64,000 nt of DNA from Escallonia rubra (GCA_033065855.1 JAVXUO010002032.1:62001-126000), one strand, 5' to 3'; positions 34,136 to 46,485 are shown, counted from the first letter of the stretch. The notes: generated by a model from the letters alone, not told the origin. Made by a program: numbers and translations.

Positions 34136-34571
34136 TGTTACGAAATCACTCTGGATAAATATGTATTGAACACGATAACCAAACAAGAGAAAACAAGAAA
34201 AACTGAGAGAACTCAAATTTACTTTGCACAAGTCAGATTTACAACACTCTCTCACGTGTATATCTCAATTGTTTTCCTACTTAAAAATTGACTCTTCTCT
34301 CTTGGCCTACTCAAAGAAGAACTCTTTTCTCTTGGCCTACTCAAAGAAGGATTGTTCTCTCTTGCCCGGCTCCTCTCTCTTGGCCTACTCAAAGAAGGAC
34401 TCTTCTCTCTTGCCCTTAAACACAATACAAGACACTTTACTTATACTTGGAGAAAGCAGTGATCTTTTCTCTCCAAGCAATGTGGGACAAGATGTTTTAT
34501 ATACTAAGAGCCAAGTTGCAACCTTCTTTGAGTAACCGATGTGGGACATAAATATAAGACATATATCAACA
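34136..34571 (-). repeat. 5' LTR of the gag-protease element (436 bp, 4-unit minisatellite)
   Basis: Direct copy of 31120-31688 with a shorter internal array (about 34285-34420). It ends TATATCAACA before TAAAA. Confidence 0.88.
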
Positions 34572-34820
34572 TAAAATTCAAAATGTCTTGATTTTGGAGT
34601 CAAGATGAATGATTTAATAGAATTGCGTTAATCAATAAACATAGAACTTTTCCTTTTAAGATTCTTGAATTCTTTTTTATTTTTACTGAACTCCAGATTA
34701 AAACAATTGAAGATTTATGTTCGAATGTGAACGTGAGAAGGAAAAAAACAAGAATTGTACGGCCTCGCGTTAATCAATTAGAATAGAAGAGTCCCTGTTT
34801 GTAGCAAAATGGCCTGTTAC
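34572..34820. repeat. Block X2, middle part
   Basis: Continues the homology to X1 (17045-17295): ATTCAAAATGTCTTGATTTT, then CTCCAGATT and GAACGTGAGAAGGAAAAA. No gene. Confidence 0.65.
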
Positions 34821-35688
34821 CAGGGGTGCAACTTGGGCGGGCTGGACGGACCCAAGGCTTAGACCATGACCAGCCCGCTCTTCAAAAGTAGTGCCCATGT
34901 CCAGCGCGGCCCATCTACGGGCCAAATAATATGTGTTCATGCCAAGCCCATCAAAATTTTGGTGGACACGGACTGGAGGCGAGTTGCCCACGGGTTGTCC
35001 ATGATTACGAATTACTTTCTTTAAAAACGATTTCGAGACATATCATTGACGATCCACCTCTACAATTTGGTCATGATAATGAAATAAAGTACATTAAAGT
35101 CTCAAAATAAACTTAAATATAAGCATGGAAACAACTATTTGAGACAAAATGAGAGAGAAAAAGAAAAAAAAATTCTTTAATCCTATAATAAGAAATAAAG
35201 TAGGAAAATTAAAATTTTCAAAGATCTCTAAAAATGAACAAAAGTGGGAACCGTTGTTCAACCTAGTTTAGAAACATAAGAAAGAAATATGAGCATTCCT
35301 TTCTCTTTGAGTTTGACTTTGTCGAAGTGGGGGCTAAGAGTTCAGAGAGTACAAAAAAGAAATAGAGTAATTCTATTAGGTTAAGAGTTTGAGGGTCGAG
35401 ATTGCATAAACTTATGAGATCCACGATTTTTAATGACTAAAGGAAACAAAATAAATATATTTTGTATGTGTGTGTGCAATTTATATAATATAATAGTTAG
35501 ATGAACTGGTTTTTCCACGGGTTAGACGGGCTTGTAGAAACCTTTGCCCATGTCCAGCCCATATTTTTTACAGGCTCAAAATTTTGAACCCACGTCCACC
35601 ACGGTCACTACAAAAGTAAGTCCATGCCTATATTTTTACGGGCTGGCACGGATTGTCCACGGGTTGTCCGGCCCAAGTTGCGCCCCTA
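34821..35688. mobile_element. hAT-like non-autonomous transposon, 868 bp
   Basis: The ends are CAGGGGTGCAACTTGGGCGG and, inverted, TAGGGGCGCAACTTGGGCC. They are flanked by a perfect 8-bp duplication CCTGTTAC (34813-34820, 35689-35696). Subterminal sequence is rich in GGGCTGG, GGCCCA and CACGGGTTGTCC. The X1 copy keeps the empty site CCTGCTAC at 17288-17295. No transposase. Confidence 0.9.
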
Positions 35689-36166
35689 CCTGTTACACGG
35701 CTTAGCCACTTCAGCCTGTAGCTTACAAGATTCTGTTAGCATGTCTGCAAATGTTGGTCCATAGCCTGCCGAATTGGGCCTATACCCTATAGCCCAAACT
35801 ACTTTTTTAGCTGTTTATTATTGTTTAGCTGCCGAATTAGGCCAAATTTAGCTGTTTAACCTATCATTTAAGAAGGACTTGTATATTTTAATTGGGCCTT
35901 GCAAAATAAATTTTAGCTGCCGAAACACCATAAGGTACATAATTTAAGCATTGAATAGAAGTCTAGAACGGAAGCCTTTGTACAATAATCTAAATAAAAG
36001 TCTAGAACTGAAGCCTTTTTATTATAAAGATAATAATAATCCAATAAAGGAACTTCCTTGTACCAGCTCTATAGGCATTAAGAAATGACGAACATTTAAA
36101 CTCATATATATAGAAGTATGCAAGTTGCATTATAAGAAACAATGTTTGTTCTTCTTTCTACCTAAT
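35689..36166. repeat. Block X2/U3 junction
   Basis: Aligns with 17288-17765 (shared GCCTGTAG, CCGAATTGGGCCT, ATTTAAGAAGGACTTGTATA). No gene. Confidence 0.65.
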
Positions 36167-36764
36167 TAGGGGTGAGCACGGTTCGGTTTGGGGGTCAAAC
36201 CGTAAACTGAACCGTTACCCCTCGATTTGAAAAATTGTAAACCGAACCAAACCAAACACCATCGGTTTGGTCGGTTTAAACGGTTCAGTTTGGATCGATT
36301 TGCCCACTCAAAGTCGTTGTTACTTTGCACACTACTAATTGAAATTATATTTTTTCTAAATTGCATATAATCTTGTTTTATTCGATATATAAGTTATCAT
36401 TGATGAATGAGAAAGAATGAGTAAATATAAACTAGATATTGGTCACAAATGTTTTGTGTTCTAAGTGTTGTTAATTTTTGTTTATTTTAACTATCAAGAT
36501 TTATTTATTTTGGAGTTGCTTAGTACCTTATATGTGTAATTATCAATAGAATGTTACTAAAAATATATTAACATATCATAGGTCGGTTCGGTTCGGTTTG
36601 GAATTGGTTTAAAAAATGTGAACCGTGAACCAAACCGAACCAAGGTCGGTTTGGAAAATGTGAAACCAAACCGTTAAGATCTTTGGACGGTTCGGATTAG
36701 ATTGGTTTGGTTTGATCGGTTTGAGCGGTTCGAATCGGTTTGAACGGTTTGATGCTCACCCCTA
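36167..36764. mobile_element. hAT-like MITE (TAGGGGTGAGCA family), 598 bp
   Basis: TAGGGGTGAGCACGGTTCGG on the left and, inverted, TAGGGGTGAGCATCAAACCG on the right. Subterminal repeats are of the GGTTCGGTTTGG type. The flanks CTACCTAAT and CTACCTAT fit an 8-bp duplication with one extra base. Empty sites exist in U2 (CTACCTAT at 17763-17770) and in U1 near 15061. Confidence 0.87.
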
Positions 36765-37035
36765 CTACCTATCATCAGCTTCGTTTACCTTTGGACCTTC
36801 AGACAAGTTTCTGGTGATATATATCATCTAGGGTAATCAATGCCCTTGGACTAATGAGCCAAGTGTTTAATGATTTGATATTCTAAGCTCGTTGTATCTA
36901 CATAGACAACTTTATGGACCAATTAAAGGATCATCGCCCATCACGTATTTATAGCTGTGCCATGTCAGGGATGATGATGAGATGTGTAGGGTAAGTCTCA
37001 CGACCCCGCAGTCAGAAAATTATTGACAAACTTTA

Positions 37036-37717
37036 AGGCTTCGTTTGACAATTTTTTTTTTTTTTTTCAGTTTTTAAAGAGCAGCTTAATTTTTTTTTTA
37101 CAAAAACAAGTGGGTGTTTGATAACCCTTTTTTTTTAGTTTTTTTTTTTGGTGTTTGGTAACCCTTTTTATTTTTGGGTGGTTTGCAGTGGCGGTGGTGG
37201 GGCATAGCGGTGGTTGACGGTGGCAGTGGTCGTCGGCAGGCGGCTGGCTATTGTCACCGGCGGTGGTGGCTGGAGATGGCTGCCGCCCAGTGGTGGCTAC
37301 CTGCGGCCGGAGGTGGCTGTCGATGGTGGCTGCCGGCCGGCGGGGGTGACCGGAGCTGGCTGCCGCCCTGTGGTGGTTGTCGGCGGCCGTAGGTGGCTGT
37401 CGGGCGATGGTGGGCGGTGGCTGCCGGCGGTGGTGGCCTCCGGCTAGCGGTGGTGGCCACCGCCCACCGCCGCGCCCGATGGTGGCTGCTGGCGGCCGGA
37501 GGTGGCTGTCAGTGGCTGCCAGACGGCGGTGGGTGCGTTGTGGTGAAGGTCTCAAAAAAAAATTTAAAGTGAAAAAAAAAGAGCTTTTTCGTCTTTTTTT
37601 TTTGAACTCTACAATTTAAAAAGTGGTTTTTTAAATTGAAAAAAAAAATGGTTACCAAACGCACTTTTTTTTTTCCAATTTTCAAAACTGAAAAAAAAGA
37701 GAGCGTCAAACATGGCC
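37036..37717. mobile_element. PIF/Harbinger-like MITE with GC-rich insert, 682 bp
   Basis: The left end AGGCTTCGTTTGACA and the inverted right end GGCCATGTTTGACG are followed by T-runs and CAGTTTT in both arms. The flanking trinucleotide TTA (37033-37035, 37718-37720) matches the single TTA at the empty site in U2 (18143-18145). The centre (about 37186-37545) is a GGTGGC-rich block of about 70% GC by eye, and all frames in it are low-complexity. The superfamily call is tentative. Confidence 0.7.
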
Positions 37718-37892
37718 TTAGTTCTTTATCATATAAATTGAACAGAATCCCGAACAATTTCGAGCCTTTGCAATTCCGCCACCATGATTATACATGTCTC
37801 TTATGTCACTTGTTCGTTTGTGATGACAAAGTAGTGAAATGCAGAGGAACATGACATCTTTTCTTGTACTAGGTAAAGATGAGAGGAAAGAA

Positions 37893-38105
37893 ATCGTTAA
37901 TTCGTGAAAATGTAACCACTCTTTTTAGAAGGAAGATGATGGGGGGAAAAAAAAGTGCAACTTCGAGGATTTCTACTTCTTCCGCAAAGCTAGGAGAGAA
38001 ACCGTTAATTTGTGAAAATGTAACCCCTCTTTTTAGAAGGAAGATGACGGGGCAAAAAAAAAAAGGTGCAACTTTGAGGATTTCTACTTCTTCCACAAAG
38101 CTAAG
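37893..38105. repeat. Tandem duplication of ~106 bp in U3
   Basis: GTTAATTCGTGAAAATGTAA through the poly-A run and GAGGATTTCTACTTCTTCC occurs twice in direct order. U1 and U2 have one copy each. Confidence 0.85.
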
Positions 38106-38291
38106 AAAGAAACTTAGATTTGGAATATTAAGCAGATTTTCGGCCTCAATGTGAAACTTTCTATTTTTCACGCCTCCACTGAGAATGAAAAAATGAGCTT
38201 TGAATTGATCAAAGTATGGTGAAATGCATCGTCCCCAAAATTCAATTGGATTTGGTGGCTAGCAGATGCCTCTAGTTCATAGCAAATACCT

Positions 38292-38362
<71 letters not shown>
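38292..38362. repeat. (TA)n microsatellite, ~70 bp
   Basis: Nearly uninterrupted TA run at the right edge of block U3. Confidence 0.95.
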
Positions 38363-38364
<2 letters not shown>

Positions 38365-39607
38365 AGCACGCACGGATGGAGTTAAATGGCTAGTCTTTTT
38401 TTTTCTTTAAAGTACCCTTTTTAAATTGAATTCTTCATAAAACTTTAAGGGTGATTAGGGGTATTTTTGACATTTAACTCTATTTTACATAAAACACCCT
38501 TGTTCAATTAGAAGGTTATTAAAAAATAAGGTCATTTTTTACTTCTAATACAATATCAAGCATTTTTCCTGAAATACCCTTATTAGAGTATATGATTTTA
38601 TTAGATTTAACGGTCGTTATGACTTTACTTAAAAAAAAAAAAAAAATCACTCTGCTTAAATTAAGTCATGAATTGTCTCAAAACCTACCTCCATCCTGCC
38701 TCCATAGAGGTTACCCTAGAGCCACCAAAGCCTATACAGTATACACAGCTACCTCATTATCCATCAAAATTCTAAAGAGACTGCTACAAGAAGAAAGGTA
38801 ACTTTCTCTTTTCTCTCTCTAAACTTCTCTCCAACTTCTCTCTATCTCAAAGACAAACCCTACCGCCGCCCCTTCCTCCTTCAGCCTCCATGGCTGTGAG
38901 GATGGAAGGGGAGGCCCTCCCTGTACTCCTTCTCCTTTTCTTCTTCTCTATGGCTTTTGCTCCTTCGGCACTCCATCTCTGCCACCTCGCGCCGCCCATC
39001 GCCGACTTCCTCCTCGCTCCGATCTCTACTTCCGCCACAGATCGGACCTCCTTCGGCCTCAAGAGCTCTCCCCTCCCTCTGATATCCTCAGATCTGAGAT
39101 CATCATCGCCGGATCTTCAGTCCGGTTGGTTTGGTTAGACTCATCCGATGTAAATCAGAATTGGAGATCTTGTGGCTTAAAGATGCCAGAATTTCGAGAG
39201 TTGGAGGATGCACATTCCCTTCGAGCTACGCAACGCTTCGATCCGGCCTTGGGAGGACCCCCCTTCAGCTGTTGTTGGAGCTCCGATGAAAACCACGGCA
39301 GTAATGTAAACTGCCATCTAAAGCGGCCCATGGCTCTCTCCCCTGTCTCGGTGGGAGCTAGGGATCTGGTGCAAGAAATTGCATTTTCCCGTCTCTGGCT
39401 ACCCCTTAATTTGGTAACCCCAAATACGGGTGACCCTTATGTTTACCGTACTTTCCTTCAAGGCCATGTGGGCCATTTTCTAAGACCATCCGTTTGGATG
39501 CGCTGTCTTAGTTGTTCTAGGGATATCTGTTTGGGTATCGCGCCGCCTTAGGTTGTAATGGGTAACGTGTTTCAATGAAATTTGCTTACAAAAAAAAAAT
39601 AAAAAAT
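38363..39607 (+). other. Retroposon-like sequence with A-rich tail
   Basis: From about 38800 the plus strand looks like a transcript: a CT-rich leader, an ATG at 38890 opening 82 codons, a second frame at 39126-39551 (141 codons, no known domain), then TTTCAATGAAATTTGCTTAC followed by an A-rich tail at 39591-39607. That ending resembles LINE 3' ends. It may be an internally deleted LINE or a retroposed transcript. No flanking duplication was found, so this is tentative. Confidence 0.35.
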
Positions 39608-40096
39608 TTGTTGGTTGTTTCTCCAATCAAGTGATGGCTGTTTACTCCAATATATAAAAGAAAAGACAATCCACTTTAAGTTTATCAAATACCCAAGTTA
39701 ATTAAATAATCAAATACCCAAAGAGATTTAAGATTAAATCTCAACAGATAGATATCAAATTGTACAATTACTTGCTTCCCACTTTGTGCAGCTCTTTTAG
39801 CTTGGCTTATTAGTGGATTGTGTGAGTAGGACAAATTAGACCATTCCTTATTCCTTCTTCGGTCTTAGATTGTAGTTAGTTTTTGACAAAGAAGAACAGA
39901 GTTGTGGAGGTTGAACTTGAGTTTGTTTCAGCTTCGTTTCTTCGCATCGTTTATGTTCCTTCTATTTTTTGCTTGCATGTGCTTCTACTTTGTAGCCTAA
40001 TTTAAAGTTATGATGGCATATATGAAGCAACTTTTCGCTGACGATTTTCCTTCTCCTTCGATCTGTTCTCTTCTTTCGCTTGCTTATGATTATTTC

Positions 40097-40931
40097 TAGT
40101 GGCGGAGTCAAGAATTTTTTTTAAGGTGGGCACCAAACTCTCAATTTGAAAAGCACAATCCCAGTAATAACAAATTTCAAATTCTATCAATTCCCAATTA
40201 TAAATTGTAAATTCCAAAACCCAATTGTCACATCCTAAATTGATACAAAAAAGGAAGGGTTTCGAGAAGTAGAAAATATAAGAACCAATCACTGGATCTT
40301 TCTTTACTTTTATGGACTGCGGCGATCATTAGTGTCGGCGTCGAGAAATTGACCTGGCGACTGCGGCCCGTGAGCACTGTTGCTGGTAGCCTGTGAATCG
40401 GCCCTGCAGCCTACCTGAGCAGGTGAGGCCATGACATTTGGGCTTTAGGTGTTCTGACTCGTGAGCACGTGACCTGTCAGAGTTGGACCGGCAAGTGGAG
40501 GCAGTGGCACTAACCATTAAGGGCGTGTCGTCGTGAGGTAAAGCCGGTGGGCGATGAGGAAATTGAGGAGAAGACGACGTTCTCCTGTCCGCATACATGC
40601 CTTCAAGGTTTTGAAAGTATTGAGGCTTTGGAAACCGTAGAGAGCGAGAACAAAAATAATTTTTTATGTTGTCTTTATGCATAAACTAAGTCTTTTGTTT
40701 GTGTAAGTTTAACATTTTAAATGACTAAAATGATATCTTTTTTAACCATCCTTGAAATTTTGAGATACATTAACATGTAAAATGACTACAAATACAACTC
40801 CTTTAATTGTTTTTCAAATTTTTAAGAAGCCACTTTTACCGTGAAGATAAAATATACCGTATAAGGACAAAAATTCTGGAGAAGTTGGTGGGCACCGGTG
40901 GGGCCGGTGCCCCCCACTCCCTCCGTCACTG
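40097..40931. mobile_element. hAT-like element (TAGTGGCGGA family), 835 bp
   Basis: The ends TAGTGGCGGAGTCAAGAATT and, inverted, CAGTGACGGAGGGAGTGGGG are flanked by a perfect 8-bp duplication ATTATTTC (40089-40096, 40932-40939). The G-run next to the right terminus is typical of this family, which also occurs at 59132-59841 and 62507-63461. No transposase. Confidence 0.85.
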
Positions 40932-40939
40932 ATTATTTC

Positions 40940-41628
40940 TCAACTGGTACCGGCCAAAATATATGATCCTGCCATATTGCCGCTGCTTGAACATATCACT
41001 AGAAAATACCAGATTTACACTTGTACTTCCAGACTAATGTAGGATAGATGGTGCAAAAAAGAGCTAGAAGGAAAAATCGCACAAGACTCGATTTATCTAC
41101 TCACCGGAAAAATACCAGATTTACACTTGTATGTTTTGATTAAGGGAAAAAAATGTTCAAATGACTAACCAACTCCAATCTGGATTTCAATGCTCAAATG
41201 ATTAAAGATTTTCTTCTCTTTAATTTCAACGGTAATTTGAGGTTTTGGCAAAAAAAGATGGTTTTTGATGTGTACTTTAACCATTTTTTGTTTTCGTTTT
41301 GGATAAAATTACTCAAATAGTATTTTCAGCTTTTCACGACAAAGTCTCACCCTTGGTCAAAGAAAAGCCAATCCTTCCACTATTCATCTTTTTCCTTCCC
41401 ACTCTGCTCATTTTCACATCTCCCACTCTTTCTTTCCCTCTCCATCTCTTCCTTCTCTCCCCTGCTCTCTCTCTCCACCGTACTCCTGCTCACGTCACAT
41501 CTCTCGCTGGTATTTCCGAAGAGTGGAGCTGGTATTGCGGTGGTGGCACTACATAGGGATGGCAACGGTCCTAACGAGTGTGATGATGGTGCTCATCTTC
41601 AATATATGTCCCTCCAACTGTAATCTCT
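40940..41628. other. Intergenic, no gene recognised
   Basis: A plus-strand frame at 41299-41556 is CT-rich leader-like sequence without a recognisable product. Nothing else supported. Confidence 0.45.
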
Positions 41629-41954
41629 CACTACAAGAAAAATATTTTTTTCCGACTGACTTTTAGCGACGGATTTGAATCCGTCGCTAAAAGTCACTTT
41701 TATCGACGGATTTTCCGTTGGTAAAGGTCCGTTGTTAAAAAACATTTTTCGAGGGATTTTTCATCCGTAAAGATCTTTCGGTAAAGATCTTTACCGATGG
41801 ACTTTATCGACGGAATATTCCGTCGCTAATTTTTATTTTCGATTTTCTCCCTTTTTCTCTTTTGCCAAAAAAAATTGAAATGATTTTTACCGATGAACTT
41901 TTTCCGACGAAATAAATCCGTCGCTAAAAGTCCTTAAAATTAAAAAACCCTACC

Positions 41955-42248
41955 CTTTCGTTCTTTTCTCCCCGCCGATCACACCATTCCCCCTACTCTC
42001 TCTCTCTCTCCCTCTCTCTTTCTCTCTCTCTCTCTCTCTATCTCTAGCCCTAAATCGTAACCACTCACCTCCCACACACCCAACTCACTGCCGCACCTCG
42101 CCGGCTCTACCGTTCGTTGACACAGCACCGCCATCTTACCCAAAATCCCTGATTCACTCTCTGATCTCCCTCAAATTGCAGATCACCACGCACCGCCATA
42201 AGCTCATCCACCTCATGTATCGGCCTGCATTCTCGTATGTCTCCCAGG
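41955..42248 (+). other. Candidate captured leader exon
   Basis: CT-rich leader (TCTCTC runs 41998-42046), then GC-richer sequence ending in a good donor (TCTCCCAG|GTATGTCATT at 42248). Same orientation as the acyltransferase exons. The source gene is unknown. Confidence 0.4.
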
Positions 42249-42469
42249 TATGTCATTCTCCCTTTCGGTCTCACTCTCGATTGGTTGATGTAATTGACTG
42301 TTTTGCTCTCTTTCCTTCTGTCTCTGAAATTTTTCATTTTCTTTTCGAAGATTATCTATCCAATCTTCTGCGAATTACATTATCTAACATTTTTTCATAG
42401 CTCTGATTTTGGTCTTACAATGCACGAGAAATCCCGGTAGGAAAAAAGTAGTGAATCAACTTATATTGT

Positions 42470-44903
42470 AGGGCTGGCAAAATATGACCCAACCCATGCA
42501 ACCCAACCCAACCCACCTGTTTTTGGCTTCTACGGGTCAACCCAAGCAGACCCGTCAGATAGGTGGTTCGACCCGCGGGTCAGATTTGGGTTGCTGAGAT
42601 AAACAAGGGTCATGGTGGGTTGGGTGGCTCGACCCGCGGGTCCAAATGGGTCGCTATATAAATAAAAGAAATTACCCTAAAATCTGCTTAACAACACTTC
42701 GGCCGTCACAAGACTCCCAACTCACAACCCAACAGATCTGAACGCGACAACTTCACCATCTCTGTAAATCGTCGGCGGCGGCCTCTCTCTGTTGCCGTAT
42801 CCGAGCGGCGCGTTTGACCGTGATAACTACTACCATCTGCACTGCCTCTCTCTGTCACCGGAGTCCCTCTCTCTGTCGCCGGCAGCCTCCATTCCCATTT
42901 TCTCCGCTTCTAAATCTTCTTCTTCTATCAGGTATTATTTTCTTCTTCTGGGCAGTTAATGGGTGTTTGGTGCTTGGTTTGACAAACTTACCTTCAAGGC
43001 ATCGACTGTTCTCTCTTAGCTATTTTTAGATCTAAATGTAGGCATAGAATTTACTGTGATGATATTATCATGCAATTCATTTCAAGTGTCTAAGAAATTT
43101 TGGAGGCTCTATAATATGTTTGAAAAAACAAATTAAGGTGTGATTCACAAAAATGAAACCTCTGTAGATGATTAAATCGGTTAGAAATTGGTAGTTCAGC
43201 TCAGAGCTGATAACCCCATTCACAATGCGGAATGTTTATCTAGGATTCATCATCTGAAGTAGAAACAAAGAGAGAAACAAGAAACGTAATGCATTTTCAT
43301 TCAATTTTATTAACATTATGTTTCTCTGACATTACAAGGCCAAGAATTTCAGCACCAGCTTGACATGATTCCCTTTTGCTTATGCTTGTAATTCCCATTT
43401 TTAGCTAACAAGGATAGAAATAAGCAATAGTTGGTATTTGTGGTTCATTTCTTGCTTAATGCAAGTGAATTACTCAATCAAGGTAGAATTTTAGAAGAGG
43501 AAGAAGAAGTCAAACTGCCGTGTATGAAACGTATTCAGGAATTGTAAAGTTCATATACCTTATGGTTATGCTCATGCTCATGCAAATTTCGCTCTCAACC
43601 AACACACACTACTGCACACAACTCAAGTTGCTGGAACTGGTTTTGCTGAAATCACACAAACATAGGGAGTTCAATTTGCTGGAATCACGTGTGCGCGCGC
43701 GCGCACACAGAGTTCAATTCGCTGAAACCTCTCTCTCACACTTATATATAGCTCAATTTTCTGAAATCTCACACATTTGTTGATGAACGTATATTTATTT
43801 TGGCGTAATGCAGCTCACGTGTTGTTGGCTTGATCGTTCATATGGCATCTGTTCAGTAAGTTGGATGGACCAAGCTATGTTCAAATTGTTGTTCAGTAAG
43901 TTTGTGTTTGTGGTTAGATTGGGATCGAGCCAAAATAAAATGATTTTGGGACAACAGTTTCTGGGCCATGTTATGGTCAAGAGGGTTTTGATTGTCTTTT
44001 AGGTTCAGCTAGGGAAGAGAACTTTTTTGCTGTTGTTCAGGTGTATCATAAACTAGGTTGTCCTCTTTGTTCAGTTGTAGTGTCACTTGTTTTGCTGTAA
44101 TCTAGAGATCTTCCTTATTTGCCTTAATTCTAGTGCTTTTGTTGTTACAATATAGCCAGATTTGATATAAGTGTAGCCCATATATAAGGCCCTGGAAATG
44201 TCGGAGGTTATGGGTAGTGGGTGATATTCTTGCAGGTTTGGAAGCTCAATTTAGAAGAGCATTCCTTCTAAGAGTTGATTGAGCTTTTAAGCACTAATCT
44301 CTGCCTTAAATTTGCAGAATATCAATGGCCATGGATTGAAATGATATATATTGCAAGATGTTGCTGTAGGTGCCATATTACAAGATGTTGCTGCTTCTGA
44401 TTGTATAGAAGTAGGGCTGGAAATATCACTATCTCAAAGATTGTCATGTTTTCTATTTTCATGCAATTTTAATTATGTCTAAGTGATGTCTTTCCTTTCC
44501 CGAACAAGGATTAGTAGGTTTAGTTTGCAAAATGTCTTATTCTTATTTTCATGCAATTTTTAATTATGTAAAAGCAATGTCTAATTCCTTTTCTGAACAA
44601 GGACTAGTAGTTTTAATTTGCAATATGTCTTAATTAGTATTTACTCTTTTTAATTTGTAATACAACGCAGATGCATATACCTTCTTAATAATAAGTGATT
44701 TTTTTGTTTTGAAAAAAAAGGGGGGGAAATTTTTAAACGGGTCGGGTCGGGTCTAAGTGACTAACCCGTTTTTTACCCAACCCGCACCAACCCAAGGCAT
44801 GCTGGACCCATTTCTGACCCAACCCATACCTGACCCAATCCATATCTGACCCATAATTCTTTGACCCAATCCCTTGGCAATATAATATATTGCCAAGGGA
44901 TTT
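42470..44903. mobile_element. Probable nested hAT-like element with GACCC-rich ends
   Basis: The left end TAGGGCTGGCAAAATATGAC is followed by dense CCCAACCC and GACCCGCGGGTC. Toward the right (44735-44870) come GGGTCGGGTCGG and many TGACCCA units, then ATTGCCAAGGGA. This layout is typical of hAT elements starting AGGGCTGGCAA. No matching 8-bp duplication was found, so the boundaries are uncertain. The interior has no gene; a GCGC/CACA tract lies at 43690-43709. Confidence 0.45.
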
Positions 44904-45373
44904 GTAGTGTACCCGGAGCATCAATGATGTTCTTACAGCATGTATAAAGAGAAGTTGGACTAAACCTTTGAGAGAAAAGGTTAGGGAATGAAAAAAACAT
45001 GTTTGGTAGACTCGGGATGAATTTTAGACTCTAAATTAAAAAAACATGTATGTTAGCACAGGTGACTTCTACCATATTTTTGCATAATGTAGTTTCTAAT
45101 AAAGAGGTATCTCCATAGCACAACTTGCCAGATAACTGGGAACTTCAATCTACTTTGCACTGAAATTGGAATTGTTTTAGTGAGATGGATTTCGTCATTT
45201 GACTTGAGAACACAGTCTATGTGCACTTGTCCTGATTAACTGGGCATTATCTATTGCTAAGGCAAGGGAGCTCACTAGTTGGTCAGAAACTGCTAAGGTC
45301 ACACGAGGTGGCTGTTATGAATGAAGAATGTGATGATTCAAGAAAAAATTATAATACTTTCTTGTTCTTCTAG

Positions 45374-45460
45374 ATGTTTATGAGAGGCTTATTCAAAGTG
45401 GAAAGAAACCTGGTTTCTTTCAATTGCTGGCAACACAGACTGTCAGTGCTGTTTGGCATG
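45374..45460 (+). pseudogene. Captured LPCAT (MBOAT) exon a
   Basis: It encodes VYERLIQSGKKPGFFQLLAT, then QTVSAVWH. This matches plant lysophospholipid acyltransferases of the MBOAT family (Arabidopsis LPLAT/LPCAT type), ER enzymes that reacylate lysophosphatidylcholine; the His in VSAVWHG is the MBOAT active-site residue. The acceptor is TTCTTCTAG. The donor now reads TGGCATG|TAAG: compared with the expected CATG|GTAAG, one G seems lost, so splicing at the remaining GT would shift the frame. Confidence 0.75.
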
Positions 45461-46221
45461 TAAGTTTAAACAACTTTTGCAGAAAGTTCTTTTAAGTAAT
45501 ATGTTGTCAAATCCCTGCTCTGATTTGGTGTATTAATTGATCCATTCCTTGTGCAATAATAGCTAAAACAGTAGTTAATGGTGGCATGGAGATATACTGA
45601 AGTTACTAATTGTTGCTCTTGTAGCAGCTGCATTTGAAGCTTCTTGGACATGGTTTAACTAAGTAAACTAAACAAAAAGCTTACCTTGCATGCTTTTAGT
45701 TTTCCACCAGGAAAAAGTAGCGCATATTGTGGCTGTTCTTTTTTTTTTTCTCTCATACTCTAGTAAAGATATATTGCGAGTTATACAAGTTAAGAACTGT
45801 GTGAGTTATTGTTCTCTAGGCTGATTGAACTTGTCCTTGCACATACATGCCCTTGGAAGTGTTTGTGGAAGATGATAATGTAATTTTGGATCATTTTCGG
45901 TGTCGTTGCAAGCCCTTACTTTCTGGTTGAGGCTACCCATAACATTAGTTGCATGACCTTTGTGAATTTTATTAGCTGTTTTGGTACCCATGATTCATAA
46001 ATCTTACAAAACATCATGACAGTGTTCAACCCTTCATTATAGCAAAATGTCACAATGGGCTTTATTTTGTGTGTATCACGTGTTTAAGGACAAAATGTTT
46101 TGAAAGTTTTCTTTTCTCCTTAAAAAGAGGATACTGTTGAAATCATTTATGCTTACTGATGCTGGCATTGATCTATACTCTTTACAACTTAACTATCTTG
46201 TTTGTTTCATGATATGATAAG

Positions 46222-46284
46222 GATTATATCCTGGGTACATCATATTCTTTGTACAGTCAGCTGTTATGATTGCTGGTTTAAGAG
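46222..46284 (+). pseudogene. Captured LPCAT (MBOAT) exon b
   Basis: It encodes LYPGYIIFFVQSAVMIAGLR, directly following VSAVWHG in plant LPCATs. Bounded by an AG acceptor (GATAAG) and donor AAGAG|GTAACA. It is part of a membrane-spanning segment. Confidence 0.78.
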
Positions 46285-46373
46285 GTAACAAACTTGGTCT
46301 CTGTAGTATGACTTACTCAGATGGTTAAACATTTCTTTGATTGCTCAACCCTATTGCGTTCATTTGTCAACAG

Positions 46374-46485
46374 CTATTGGCAGCAAACTATTCCCCCGAG
46401 TCTGGCTCTGGTTAAGAAGTTGTTGGTGTTTTTGAACTTTGCTTACACGCTTCTGGTTCTGAACTACTCCTGTGTTGGATTCATG
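46374..46485 (+). pseudogene. Captured LPCAT (MBOAT) exon c
   Basis: It encodes WQQTIPPSLALVKKLLVFLN, FAYTLLVLNYSCVGFM. The acceptor is GTCAACAG and the donor TTCATG|GTTAG. The family has a few more residues before WQQ, so about 7 nt appear to be deleted at the exon start, breaking the frame from exon b. The following intron is GT/GC-rich (46490-46600). Confidence 0.78.

Larger units (their letters stand above)
31120..34571 (-). mobile_element. Gag-protease-only LTR retrotransposon (TR-GAG-like), 3.45 kb
   Basis: Two direct LTRs, TGTTAC...ATCAACA, flank an internal region of about 2.4 kb. In minus orientation the order is 5' LTR (34136-34571), primer-binding site, gag, zinc knuckle, protease, 3' LTR (31120-31688). 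There is no reverse transcriptase, RNase H or integrase, so it depended on proteins from another element. The retropepsin (ALVDTGATHNFMS) is of the Ty3/Gypsy type. Three in-frame stops in gag-protease show it is now dead. An empty site in X1 proves the insertion. Confidence 0.88.

Noticed and set aside
37067..37555. Pro/His-rich 162-codon frame
   Set aside because: Low-complexity GGTGGC DNA within a MITE, and the frame is open in several phases.
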